Source: Salinimicrobium sp035607535 | GTDB lineage: Bacteria; Bacteroidota; Bacteroidia; Flavobacteriales; Flavobacteriaceae | Length of the DNA stretch: 64,000 bases | Assembly: GCF_035607535.1 (NCBI RefSeq) | Contig: NZ_JAYDZX010000002.1 | Coordinates: 248,001 to 312,000, forward strand | Reading direction: 5' to 3' | Shown here: one piece after another, positions 8,243-16,648 of the stretch | How the letters are laid out: every line of letters starts with the position of its first letter | Numbering within the stretch: position 1 is the first letter of the stretch | Notes under the pieces: generated by a model | What the model was told of the DNA's origin: nothing | The model's input: the letters and a program-made list of their open reading frames with translations, nothing else | The model's database searches: none | Translations under genes and position numbers: made by a program

Positions 8243-9105
8243 TTGGGAAAGGACACTCCATATCGCGGACAAGAGAATCTTTAGCATATGGCTGGAACCA
8301 GGAGAAAGATGCCGAAGTTGTTTATAAAGAATTTTTGGCAGGAGATACTCCGCAGGAGATTGCGGAAGAATTTAAGATCATACAATCGCAAAATAACAGG
8401 TGCATCAATAATACCTTAAGCTTTGTAGTGAGTCCCACGATAAAAGATGGAAATAATATGTCCCGAAAAGATCTTGGAGAAATAGCCAAGCGATTCTTGA
8501 CGGAGATGAATTTAAAAAACCACCAGGCAATTTCTTTTGTTCATAGAGATAAGAAACACACCCATATTCATATCTATGTGAATCGCATAAGTATGACTGG
8601 AGAGACGTATAAGGACAACTTTATTGGAAAACGAAGTCAAATTGCTGCAGATAACGTGGCCAGGGAGATGGGACTCACAAGGGTAAGAGAAGTGCAACAG
8701 GATAATCTTCAGGAGCTAAAACAACATCGAAGGGAGGTTCAGAATATTCATGAAAAGGTTTTGCTCTCCAAACCCAGGTCCCTCGGTGAGTACATTAAAA
8801 GAATGCAGGAGCACCGGGTAAGGGTGATCCCTTCCATTAATAAATCGAATCAGCTTCAGGGTTTCCGGTTCGAATTTAGAGGAATAAACCTAAAGGGAAG
8901 CGAGATAAACCGGTCTATGAGTGGTAGTAAAATTGTCCTTGGAATTAGCCAGAATAATAGCTTCACCAAACTAAGAGAAGCGCCCAAGTCTTTACAGTTG
9001 GCCAGTAATACTATTCAGTTAAGTACCGGCTTCATAAACAAAATGATGAAGGATCTGGTAAAGCAAACTATAAAAAGGGCAATGGACACGGGAATAGGAT
9101 TTTAA
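8239..9105 (+). CDS. Relaxase / mobilization nuclease
   Basis: A 288-residue relaxase of the MobP-like PF03432 type seen in Bacteroidota mobilizable elements. The metal-binding three-histidine motif is HTHIHIYVNR (His107, 109, 111), preceded by AISFVHRDKKH. The catalytic tyrosine is not certain; Tyr17 in ESLAYGW is a candidate. It would nick oriT and stay bound to the 5' end during transfer. The gene overlaps mobC by 4 bases. Confidence 0.88.
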   Translation: MIGKGHSISRTRESLAYGWNQEKDAEVVYKEFLAGDTPQEIAEEFKIIQSQNNRCINNTLSFVVSPTIKDGNNMSRKDLGEIAKRFLTEMNLKNHQAISFVHRDKKHTHIHIYVNRISMTGETYKDNFIGKRSQIAADNVAREMGLTRVREVQQDNLQELKQHRREVQNIHEKVLLSKPRSLGEYIKRMQEHRVRVIPSINKSNQLQGFRFEFRGINLKGSEINRSMSGSKIVLGISQNNSFTKLREAPKSLQLASNTIQLSTGFINKMMKDLVKQTIKRAMDTGIGF

Positions 9106-9117
9106 AAATAAATCAAG

Positions 9118-9555
9118 ATGAAGAAGCTGGATGAAATCATGGAGCTTATGGCGGATGAAATGCAGGACTTTCAAAATGGTCTTTTGCAGATGAAAAAAAT
9201 GACTGATGAACTCAACACCCGGAGCATTCCAATTAGTACTGAGGTAATGGAAAAACAGTTAAAGTTTTTCTTTCAAAAGCAACAGGAAAAAGAAGCGTTG
9301 GCCGCGGAAAGGTTACAATCCATAGATAATAAACTAAAAAATGCCTACATACTCCCGAAGAGTTTAGGCATGATCTTCGGGAGTCTTGTGATCCTTCTCC
9401 TCACCTTGATTGGATATCTTAGTTTTGAAGTAATAGAATTAAAAGATGAAGAAATTGAGGAGAGGCTAACGAGGTCGTATAGCACCTATCTACAGAAAAA
9501 TCCTGAACAGAAAAAAGCTTATGAGAACTGGCTGTCAAACCAGGATATTCCATAA
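9118..9555 (+). CDS. Relaxase-linked membrane protein with coiled coil
   Basis: A 145-residue protein starting 13 bases after the relaxase. Residues 1-75 are charged and heptad-like (coiled coil), residues about 82-104 form one transmembrane helix (GMIFGSLVILLLTLIGYLSF), and the tail is acidic then helical. Small proteins of this type often follow relaxase genes in Bacteroidota elements and may link the relaxosome to the membrane or coupling protein. That role is inference from position; I know no named domain here. Confidence 0.65.
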   Translation: MKKLDEIMELMADEMQDFQNGLLQMKKMTDELNTRSIPISTEVMEKQLKFFFQKQQEKEALAAERLQSIDNKLKNAYILPKSLGMIFGSLVILLLTLIGYLSFEVIELKDEEIEERLTRSYSTYLQKNPEQKKAYENWLSNQDIP

Positions 9556-9680
9556 TACCGCCAATACTGTTTTTTTGCGAAAAAGATTTTGTAGCTTCTA
9601 TGTCAGACAAAGAATAAAGTGATGAGTGGATTACCACTAATAATCAAAAGAGATTATATTTCAAGAAAATTTCGAGTTAA

Positions 9681-11147
9681 ATGAATTTAGAACCTTTATC
9701 CATAACGGAAGAACTACAGAAATTTGCTAAGCATCTACACCCTGAGAAGAATAAACACATCATTTTTTCTGGCATTTTCGGAATAGGTAAAACATACTTC
9801 ATTAAGGAGTTTTTTGAGCAACAAAAAGAAAGATATCTGGGAATTAGACTTAACCCGGTCAACTATTCAGTAGCGAACAATGAAGATATTTTTGAATACA
9901 TTAAATATGATGTAGCCTTTGAACTATTCAAAAAGTTCCCATTAGAAGAGTATTCGAAATCAGAAAAAATATTGAATAGAGAAGTCTTTGTTAAGAAAAA
10001 CTTTAAAACAATACTTTGGGATCTCGCGAAAAATGGAGCAAAGGTTCATCAAAGCATTGAGGCTATTTTCTCCATTGTTGAAACACTTTATAATAAGATG
10101 GAAGAAGCAGACAAACTCACTCCTCAGTCGCATATTGAGAATTTTTTTGCCGATTTGAAGAAGAAGACAGGTCCTTACGAAAGTGATAATATTTCACTTT
10201 TAATTCGAGAATTAATTTCAGAAGCCAAAGCGAATGAAGGAATGAAGTCGGTTTTAATTATAGACGATTTAGACCGTATAGATCCTGAACATATTTTCAG
10301 AATATTGAATGTTTTTTCAGCACAAGTAGACAAGGAGAACAGCGGAAAGCACAAACTCGGTTTTGATAAGATTATTCTCATCTGTGATATCCAAAACATT
10401 AGAAATATTTTCCATCATCGATATGGTTCAGACACAGATTTTTCAGGATATATTGATAAATTCTACTCTACAGAAATATTCGAGTACAACTTTAAACGTA
10501 TAATATCCAGGAAGCTGCATAAAATTTTTGACAAAATAGAATATGGAAACGATAGAGCGAGCCACACTTTTACAAATTTTCAGGACATAACTTATTTTCT
10601 GCATTTTACCATTATCAAATTCTTTGAAGTGGGTGCCCTCAGTACACGAAGCTTTGTAAATTTTTTATCAAAACCTTTTGAATTAGAAGATTATTATGTT
10701 CAAATACAGCATAAAACTCACCCGCCTTTGCAGAGTTTTTTCATTTTTGATTTTTTAGAGAAGTTATGTGGCGGAGAAACAGAATTAAAATTGGCATTAA
10801 AAAAGAGTGCACAAAGATATCCAAGAGTTGAAGTTCATAAATTCGGTATTAGGTCTTTTCAAGACTTAGTAGTACTCATTGATATAGAAGAAAATCAAAT
10901 GACCGCTCGTTCAGAGAATTACGTATACAAGAATAAAGAGCAAGATTTTTCCTTGATTTACAGGGTAAAGCAGTATGGGCATGGCATCCAGGGAGAGTAT
11001 GTCGCATTGACACCTTTTTTAGAGCACCTGGATGTTGACAATCCTGAAGTGGCATCTACTTATGTAAAACATTATATTCCCATTTTTGATGTGATGTTAA
11101 AAGGATACCATGTCAAATGTAACCAGGACATCAAATTTTTTGATTGA
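9681..11147 (+). CDS. KAP-like P-loop NTPase
   Basis: A 488-residue soluble P-loop protein. Walker A is GIFGIGKTYF (residues 31-40) and Walker B is VLIIDDLDRID (191-201), the DDLDR form typical of KAP and related STAND-like NTPases. No membrane segment and no obvious C-terminal effector. KAP NTPases occur in phage-defence settings, for example QatA, but no qat partners are present here. First gene of the cargo region after the mobilization genes; it may be a defence gene or an element-maintenance protein. Confidence 0.7.
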   Translation: MNLEPLSITEELQKFAKHLHPEKNKHIIFSGIFGIGKTYFIKEFFEQQKERYLGIRLNPVNYSVANNEDIFEYIKYDVAFELFKKFPLEEYSKSEKILNREVFVKKNFKTILWDLAKNGAKVHQSIEAIFSIVETLYNKMEEADKLTPQSHIENFFADLKKKTGPYESDNISLLIRELISEAKANEGMKSVLIIDDLDRIDPEHIFRILNVFSAQVDKENSGKHKLGFDKIILICDIQNIRNIFHHRYGSDTDFSGYIDKFYSTEIFEYNFKRIISRKLHKIFDKIEYGNDRASHTFTNFQDITYFLHFTIIKFFEVGALSTRSFVNFLSKPFELEDYYVQIQHKTHPPLQSFFIFDFLEKLCGGETELKLALKKSAQRYPRVEVHKFGIRSFQDLVVLIDIEENQMTARSENYVYKNKEQDFSLIYRVKQYGHGIQGEYVALTPFLEHLDVDNPEVASTYVKHYIPIFDVMLKGYHVKCNQDIKFFD

Positions 11148-11307
11148 TTCATATGCCTCACCAAATAGCGTTAGTTCTGTAGATAGGGGCTTAAATCTGA
11201 ACTCTATAACTACTGCAAATTAGCGTGGCCACAAAAATTAGTTATTATTAGGTGTTGGTATAAGATAATTGAGTCCAAGAATGTAAATTTGGATATCTAC
11301 TTTTATT

Positions 11308-11616
11308 TTGGTCATGATGAATCCAAATCAATACAGCCATAGAATTAGCATCCTGTTTAATGATTACCTGCAAGGCCAGTTGGACCTCAAAGATCTTATT
11401 CAGAAACTTCGCGCTATTGAAGCCCTGCATAAGCAGAACCAAAAAGGCATAAAATCAGAAAATACCTTATGGTTTAAATTCTCTAAAGATGATAGCCTGG
11501 TAACCACCATTGATGACCTTCAAAAGGATCTTTCCAATCACAATAGAGAATTTACTCTGGAACGAATTAGGGAAGCTTTGAATGTCGACCAAGAGCTATC
11601 AATTCATTATTCGTAA
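11308..11616 (+). CDS. Small hypothetical protein, paralogue of a fossil at 15370-15465
   Basis: A 102-residue charged, helical protein without recognised domain. Two near starts exist (GTC-ATG-ATG-AAT); the real start is probably ATG at 11314 or 11317. Its last 31 residues (QKDLSNHNREFTLERIREAL and on) closely match a broken copy 3.8 kb downstream, so the family was present at least twice. In known genomes such short proteins often sit beside restriction enzymes; here the fossil copy follows a restriction-enzyme remnant, so this one may also be an orphaned restriction accessory gene. Confidence 0.55.
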   Translation: MVMMNPNQYSHRISILFNDYLQGQLDLKDLIQKLRAIEALHKQNQKGIKSENTLWFKFSKDDSLVTTIDDLQKDLSNHNREFTLERIREALNVDQELSIHYS

Positions 11617-11762
11617 TCTCAGGGGCAAGTTCTTTTCCTTCAATATAGAAATTCCTTTGCTGCGACCTTTTTTTCTTCTCATAAAGAATCGGCCATGATG
11701 AAGTTATCCGTAGCTATTTATATTGAACAGTAAAATTTTTCTTTAGAAAGATGGGGGAGATA

Positions 11763-11829
11763 GCTGGGTACATATATTTTCTTTTGGAGGAGCAAGAGGA
11801 GCAAGTGGGTGAAAATATATGTACCCAGC
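11763..11829. repeat. Perfect 19-bp inverted repeat (large hairpin)
   Basis: GCTGGGTACATATATTTTC at 11763-11781 is exactly the reverse complement of 11811-11829, with a purine-rich 29-base loop containing GGAGGAGCAAGAGGAGCAAG. It lies in the 346-base gene-free stretch before the AbiE genes. Apart from this and the promoter region at 11891-11942 that stretch holds nothing I can name. Confidence 0.7.
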
Positions 11830-11890
11830 AAAGTTAAGGTTTTTTTTGTTTTGAATCAAGGGGGTGTAGAGGATAATAACTGCAACAAGA

Positions 11891-11942
11891 GTCAAGTATT
11901 TTGCGCAATATACTTGACAAATAATTTATTTATTTACCTTTG
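11891..11942 (+). promoter_or_regulatory. abiE promoter with 28-bp near-palindromic operator
   Basis: GTCAAGTAT (11891-11899) and ATACTTGAC (11910-11918) frame TTGCGCAA, giving a 28-bp palindrome with only one mismatched pair. TTG at 11914-11916 and TACCTTTG at 11935-11942 (18-base spacing) form a good Bacteroidota promoter, and the operator covers its -33 part. AbiEi antitoxins are known to repress their operon by binding inverted repeats, so this is its likely target. Confidence 0.65.
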
Positions 11943-11962
11943 ATTCTATCATAGGACTACTA

Positions 11963-12688
11963 ATGAAGGTAACAGAAAAAATAGAACGCCGAATAAAGAA
12001 AATGGAGGAGGGGACAACTTTCAAGTACCAGCAGTTAGGCATCAATAAGGAGGAATACATTGCAGCCACCAAAGCTGTTCAACGACTATTAAGGAAAGGG
12101 ATAATTAAAAGAATCTCTACGGGAGTTTTCTATAAACCTAAACAATCTGCTTTTGGAGAGTTAAAACCAAGAGAAGAAGAATTACTCAAGCCCTACTTAT
12201 TCCAGGATGGAAAACGGGTTGCTTACATAACTGGAAACGCATTGTATAACCGGATGGGATTAACAACCCAAGTACCCAAGAACATCAAAGTAGCAAGTAA
12301 AATAAAACGAGTGGTCACTAAAATTGGGAAAACCCAGGTGAAACCTGTTAAAAGCTATATTGAGGTTTCTAATGAAAATTTTTATTTGCTTGAAATATTA
12401 GATGCTCTCAAAGATTTTAAAAGTATATCAGATATTGACAAGAAAAATGCTATTAGCTTGCTAAAAAACAAAATCCAGAATCTGGCTGCAGAGGATCTCT
12501 CAAAGTTGATAAAATATGCTTTAAAATATCCTCCACGGGCAACTGCATTACTTGGAGCTATACTGGAGTCTTCTTCGCAAAAAGATCAAATCGACAAGTT
12601 GAGGGGTAACTTAAACCCCCTTACTTCCTATGATATTGGAGTAGGCAAAAATATCTTACCAACTGCACCAAAATGGAATATAAATTAG
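11963..12688 (+). CDS. abiEi: AbiEi-type antitoxin / transcriptional repressor
   Basis: A 241-residue protein of the AbiEi / DUF6088 family. The N-terminal 70 residues form a winged helix (FKYQQLGINKEEYIAATKAV, then RLLRKGIIKRISTGVFYKPK), followed by the family's conserved YITGNALYNRMGLTTQVP. In type IV toxin-antitoxin systems AbiEi represses the operon and counters AbiEii without binding it directly. One base separates it from abiEii. A palindrome suited to its autoregulation overlaps the promoter. Confidence 0.85.
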   Translation: MKVTEKIERRIKKMEEGTTFKYQQLGINKEEYIAATKAVQRLLRKGIIKRISTGVFYKPKQSAFGELKPREEELLKPYLFQDGKRVAYITGNALYNRMGLTTQVPKNIKVASKIKRVVTKIGKTQVKPVKSYIEVSNENFYLLEILDALKDFKSISDIDKKNAISLLKNKIQNLAAEDLSKLIKYALKYPPRATALLGAILESSSQKDQIDKLRGNLNPLTSYDIGVGKNILPTAPKWNIN

Positions 12689-12689
12689 G

Positions 12690-13670
12690 ATGAAACTTCA
12701 TAAAAACAAAGAACTATTACAAGATGCTATTCTTGCCACAGCAGAACATCTCGAAATGAGAGAGATTTATGTCGAAAAGGATTATTGGGTGACTTTAGCT
12801 CTACATGAAATATTTAATTCAGATGTTGCCAGTCAAGCAGTATTCAAGGGCGGTACAGCGCTTTCTAAGTGCCATAAATTAATAGAAAGATTTTCAGAAG
12901 ATATTGACATGGTTGTACTTCGTGAAGAGGGAGAGAATGATAACCAGTTAAAGAGGAAAATCCGGAAAATTAGTAAGGTGGTGGAAAAAGAAATTCCCGA
13001 AATAGAGGTTGAAGGATTAACAAATAAAAGAGGGAATATCCGGAAAACTGTGCACCAATATTCAAAACTTTTTGATGGAGACTTTGGTCAGGTAAGAGAG
13101 CATGTGGTATTGGAAGCTACATGGTTAGGAAATTTTGAACCTTATTCTGAAATGCAAGTTAGCTCCTATATCTATGAAATGATGACAGCCAGAGGGCAGG
13201 AAGACATGATAAAACAATATGCGATGACACCTTTTACTATTCAGGTATTGAGCACGTTGAGAACATTTTGTGAAAAAATTATGAGCCTGGTAAGATTTTC
13301 AAGATCAGAAGATCCGGTTAAAGATTTGAGGAATAAAATCCGGCATGTCTACGATCTTCATCAAATGCTCCAAGATGCTAAGATACAGAGGTTTTTCGAA
13401 GGCCAGGAATTTGACGAAATGCTGGTTAAGGTGGGTAATGATGATATGATTGGATATAAGAATAATAATGAGTGGCTAAAAGAACATCCCGCTACAGCTT
13501 TGATTTTTAAGCAACCAAAAGATGTTTGGGAAAAATTGAGTCCAGAGTACAACGGAAATTTCAAAGATTTGGTGACCGGTAAACTTCCCGAGGAGAAGGC
13601 GCTAATAGGAACCTTAGAAAAAATAGAGGACCGGCTAAAGAAAGTAGAATGGGGATTGAAGGAAATATGA
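12690..13670 (+). CDS. abiEii: AbiEii nucleotidyltransferase toxin
   Basis: A 326-residue DUF1814 nucleotidyltransferase. The family motif FKGGTALSK (residues 52-60) is followed by the metal-binding SEDIDMVV (Asp71, Asp73). AbiEii-type toxins transfer nucleotides to RNA, some to tRNA 3' ends, and stop growth, which aborts phage infection. Cognate antitoxin directly upstream, one base apart. Intact by every visible criterion. Confidence 0.88.
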   Translation: MKLHKNKELLQDAILATAEHLEMREIYVEKDYWVTLALHEIFNSDVASQAVFKGGTALSKCHKLIERFSEDIDMVVLREEGENDNQLKRKIRKISKVVEKEIPEIEVEGLTNKRGNIRKTVHQYSKLFDGDFGQVREHVVLEATWLGNFEPYSEMQVSSYIYEMMTARGQEDMIKQYAMTPFTIQVLSTLRTFCEKIMSLVRFSRSEDPVKDLRNKIRHVYDLHQMLQDAKIQRFFEGQEFDEMLVKVGNDDMIGYKNNNEWLKEHPATALIFKQPKDVWEKLSPEYNGNFKDLVTGKLPEEKALIGTLEKIEDRLKKVEWGLKEI

Positions 13671-13780
13671 CATAGGTACGGGGGTTTTATTTTTTCTGAG
13701 GAGAATTTTTGCTGAAGACACGAGAAAATATTAGTACTATAGAAAGATGTTGAACCTTGATCAAACAAAAATCTTTATAA

Positions 13781-15019
13781 ATGTTCGAATTTGAGGAAGT
13801 TGGTAACCAGATAATTTTCATCTACCACTATGGGGATAATGTAGCGCCTAATTGGATGAGGGATAAGTTGAAAGAGGACGGTGAGCTAACTTATAAGAGT
13901 ACCTTCAATTTTAAAACTCAGCATCTTTACGGAGAGGATAAGCTCAAGTTCGAACAAGAGGATTATGATCTGCTTAAAGAAGTATATGGACCAGATGAAA
14001 CTTACTCTTTTTTATTTGCAGAATTAACAGGTGAGTATTATAAAATTTTAGAAGGTGTCATAACAAAAACAATTAATGTTTTCTTTCACAAATCAATTTA
14101 CCTTGTTCCAGATTATTTCTACGCCGAAAGTAATCTTTCCATTTTTGCGCAAATTGAAGCACTGGTAAATGAAGATATTTATATAGGTGGAGACCATCAA
14201 AGTTCAATTCCAGAAGAGGAATTTGATTATTTAATAAATAACTTCCCTAATTCTTACGAAAAGAGGCTGTATGCGAAATCACGGATTAGTTCAATATTGA
14301 GAAATTACTTCGACAGCACTTCAGATGAGGAATTCAAATTCAAAAAATATCTAAAAAAGAAGCCATCGAAAAAAGGAAAGAACCTGATAAAAAAATTTCA
14401 GGAATATGAGACTACAAAATTCCAATTTTTACTAAGTAAGCTGGAAGGTATGCTCAATGATGTGAATTCCTATAATGAAGATTCCTGGCAGAACGAAATT
14501 TTACAAATAATTCTCTTATTGTATCCGAAGTATATTTTAAGTTTTAAGAGTGTGTTTGTAAAGGCTGACATAGGGAAGAAAAAATATCTGGATTTCATGT
14601 TAGTCGACAGTAATGGAAATATAGATGTTATAGAAATTAAACAACCCTTTGAAGATTCTATCATGACCAAGGGAGTCTACAGAAATAACTTTATCCCCAA
14701 GAGGGAACTTTCTGGAACAGTCATGCAATTAGAAAAATATATCTTTTATTTAAATAGATGGGGTGAGAGGGGTGAAAAGGCCATTACCACAAAGCTTAAA
14801 GATAAACTGCCGGAAAGTTTCGAAATTAAAATAACTAATCCCAAAGGATTCATTATAATGGGCAGAGATAACAATTTATCCAACGAACAAAAAGAAGATT
14901 TTGAGGTCATAAAGAGAAAGTATAGTAATGTATTAGACATTATAACCTACGACGATCTGTTACAGCGGTTGCGTTCTACAATACATCAATTAAAAAATAA
15001 TGAAGCCATTATAAGCTAG
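13781..15019 (+). CDS. sduA: Shedu-type anti-phage nuclease (DUF4263)
   Basis: A 412-residue single-gene defence protein. The C-terminal DUF4263 nuclease domain runs from about residue 235 (WQNEILQIILLLYPKYIL) to 385, with the PD-(D/E)xK set Asp271 (KYLDFMLVD), Glu285 and Lys287 (DVIEIKQPF), and the downstream helix with QLEKYIFYLNRWG. The first 220 residues are a divergent regulatory part. Shedu proteins form oligomeric DNA nucleases that sense phage DNA. The gene stands alone 110 bases after abiEii, and fossil defence genes follow. Confidence 0.85.
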   Translation: MFEFEEVGNQIIFIYHYGDNVAPNWMRDKLKEDGELTYKSTFNFKTQHLYGEDKLKFEQEDYDLLKEVYGPDETYSFLFAELTGEYYKILEGVITKTINVFFHKSIYLVPDYFYAESNLSIFAQIEALVNEDIYIGGDHQSSIPEEEFDYLINNFPNSYEKRLYAKSRISSILRNYFDSTSDEEFKFKKYLKKKPSKKGKNLIKKFQEYETTKFQFLLSKLEGMLNDVNSYNEDSWQNEILQIILLLYPKYILSFKSVFVKADIGKKKYLDFMLVDSNGNIDVIEIKQPFEDSIMTKGVYRNNFIPKRELSGTVMQLEKYIFYLNRWGERGEKAITTKLKDKLPESFEIKITNPKGFIIMGRDNNLSNEQKEDFEVIKRKYSNVLDIITYDDLLQRLRSTIHQLKNNEAIIS

Positions 15020-15194
15020 GCTTTTATTCCATTTTTTAATCTTCATTTTTTTCTGCAAAACCTTTGTGCTCCGAAATAGTTTGTAGCCGGAGAGAGTGGC
15101 TTTTTAAGATAATTTTATAGATTTATTATTCAAGCGGCAGCATCTACTTTCCCTACTAGTTGGTCTACAGCTAACTAACACTCAACTATTTCAA

Positions 15195-15369
15195 ATGACC
15201 ATACACCAGTATCTCGAAATTCTCAGTGATAGCTATAAATCGGGAATTTCAAGAGAACATTCATATCAAGGAGATCTTGAAAATTAATTACGAGTCTTGT
15301 TCCGGAGATTAATGTCACCAACGAACCTACGGATGTTACCGACTGTGGGAATCCTGATTATTTTTTTGA
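15195..15369 (+). pseudogene. Remnant of a type ISP / IIG restriction-modification enzyme, N-terminus
   Basis: From ATG 15195 the translation reads MTIHQYLEILSDSYKSGISR then EHSYQGDLEN and a stop; in another frame the reading continues LVPEINVTNEPTDVTDCGNP then DYFF. This matches by memory the N-terminal signature of large type ISP-like restriction-modification enzymes (TIQEYL...YKxGIS.EHSYRGDLQxLLE...TNEP.R..CGxPDY). An in-frame stop, a frameshift and loss of the remaining roughly thousand residues show it is a fossil. It is abruptly joined to another fossil at 15370. Confidence 0.75.
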
Positions 15370-15465
15370 CAAAAGGATCTGTCTAGTCTCAACAGGGAAT
15401 TCACCTTAGAAAAAATTAGAGAAGCTTTAAATGTTGATCAAGAGCTATCCGTTCATTACTTATAA
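15370..15465 (+). pseudogene. Fossil 3' end of a paralogue of the gene at 11308-11616
   Basis: Reads QKDLSSLNREFTLEKIREAL then NVDQELSVHYL and a stop, against the same C-terminal stretch of the gene at 11308. DNA identity is high but far from complete, so it is an old paralogue, not a recent duplication. No 5' part remains. Bases 15466-15763 hold no gene, only the hairpin at 15598-15648. Confidence 0.75.
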
Positions 15466-15597
15466 TTCAGAGGGCGCTGAAAAACCAATATTCTACCTTG
15501 ATTATGTGATTGTCCTTGATTACCTGTTTACTTACATAGTAATTGGATCAGCTTATGGAAACTAGAGGAGGCATTATAGATGAAATTCTGATTAGTT

Positions 15598-15648
15598 GTT
15601 CATTAATTTTACATGTTCAGTGACAATGAACATATAAAATTAATGAAC
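15598..15648. terminator. Nested hairpin at the end of the leftward defence operon
   Basis: GTTCATTAATTTTA (15598-15611) pairs perfectly with 15635-15648, and ATGTTCA / TGAACAT pair inside it. It lies 116 bases beyond the stop of the leftward gene at 15764 and may terminate that transcript; a mobile-element end is an alternative. Confidence 0.5.
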
Positions 15649-15763
15649 ATTTACATATTGTGAATCATTATATCTGCTTCAAATTCTCAAGAAGCAGGTT
15701 TAATTTTTTACTAATAGTTTGAACTTACTTGAAAATATTTGAATCTAAATACTCCAGAAAGAG

Positions 15764-16648
15764 TTAGAGGCTCGAAATGAATTCTGTGAATTTTTTGATT
15801 GACCGAGATTTTTTAAACTCTGCAGTGACATCAGGCAGATCCTCACTACCTATCAATCTATAGGGAAAATCCTCTTCATCTTGTTCTTTTAGGACTTCAT
15901 ATAGATCGTGATAGGAACCTTTAGAACCTTTATAGGGATTGATTAGCAGAAAATGCTTATTCTCATTTGCTTTCAAGCCGTTCTTTTCCCCAAATAGATC
16001 CAAGCGATAATTCAGACTTTCTAATTCAGAGATATCTCTTCTATAATTATCAATAGGTTTTTCTGAATTGAGATCAATAGATTTAAGGGTATAAATACTT
16101 CCATTAACTCCTATACCATCTACTGTATAATCAAAGAACAGATTTGGAACACTTTCTTTTTTTATTCTATAATCGAGATTAATTTTATCCTTTAAAGGTT
16201 CTTTAAAAACTTGTTTTATAGTTCTGTTGAATGATCTATCGATGATCTTTTTCTTCTGAACCGGAATTATTACCTCAACATACTTTTTAAAGAAATCTTC
16301 AAACCCGGATTTATCAAAGCCCATATTTAATGCTGAAGGTTTATCGAACTGCAGGAAGCCATTGTTATAAATGGAAAGTCTGTTCAAATACTCCACATTT
16401 ACAGCATTCTCACCAGGAAACAGATCTATTTCGTTCTTTAGGTCATTCTTGATGAATGCGAGTATTTTTTCAACAGTGTAGTCTAAGAGATCCCCGTTTT
16501 GGTGATTAATCTTATGGGCAAGTTTAATTTTGTTATTGGAAAACCTGTAGAAGATAGATTTTCCTGAAATTAAAATCATACCAATTGCCAGGTTTTCCTT
16601 ACTTAGAGGATTGTTGACATATCTTATTATGCTGTAGTATGACTTCAT
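15764..16648 (-). CDS. DUF3037-like partner of HipA-like kinase
   Basis: A 294-residue protein whose N-terminus (MKSYYSIIRYVNNPLSKENL then AIGMIL) matches the opening of DUF3037 proteins (YSIVRYVPDP...NIGVIL). It extends further than the usual DUF3037 length, with an additional C-terminal part of about 150 residues. DUF3037 genes regularly pair with HipA-like kinase genes, and here its ATG overlaps the kinase stop by 4 bases (ATGA). The pair probably acts as one unit; its biological role is not established. Confidence 0.7.
   Translation of the reverse strand: MKSYYSIIRYVNNPLSKENLAIGMILISGKSIFYRFSNNKIKLAHKINHQNGDLLDYTVEKILAFIKNDLKNEIDLFPGENAVNVEYLNRLSIYNNGFLQFDKPSALNMGFDKSGFEDFFKKYVEVIIPVQKKKIIDRSFNRTIKQVFKEPLKDKINLDYRIKKESVPNLFFDYTVDGIGVNGSIYTLKSIDLNSEKPIDNYRRDISELESLNYRLDLFGEKNGLKANENKHFLLINPYKGSKGSYHDLYEVLKEQDEEDFPYRLIGSEDLPDVTAEFKKSRSIKKFTEFISSL

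Noticed and set aside
9681..11147. KAP NTPase as part of a Qat or Avs defence system
   Set aside because: No qatB-D partners, no STAND effector or TPR region; only the P-loop domain can be supported.
11763..11829. Insertion sequence represented by the 19-bp inverted repeat
   Set aside because: Only a 29-base loop separates the arms and no transposase is near; at most a remnant.
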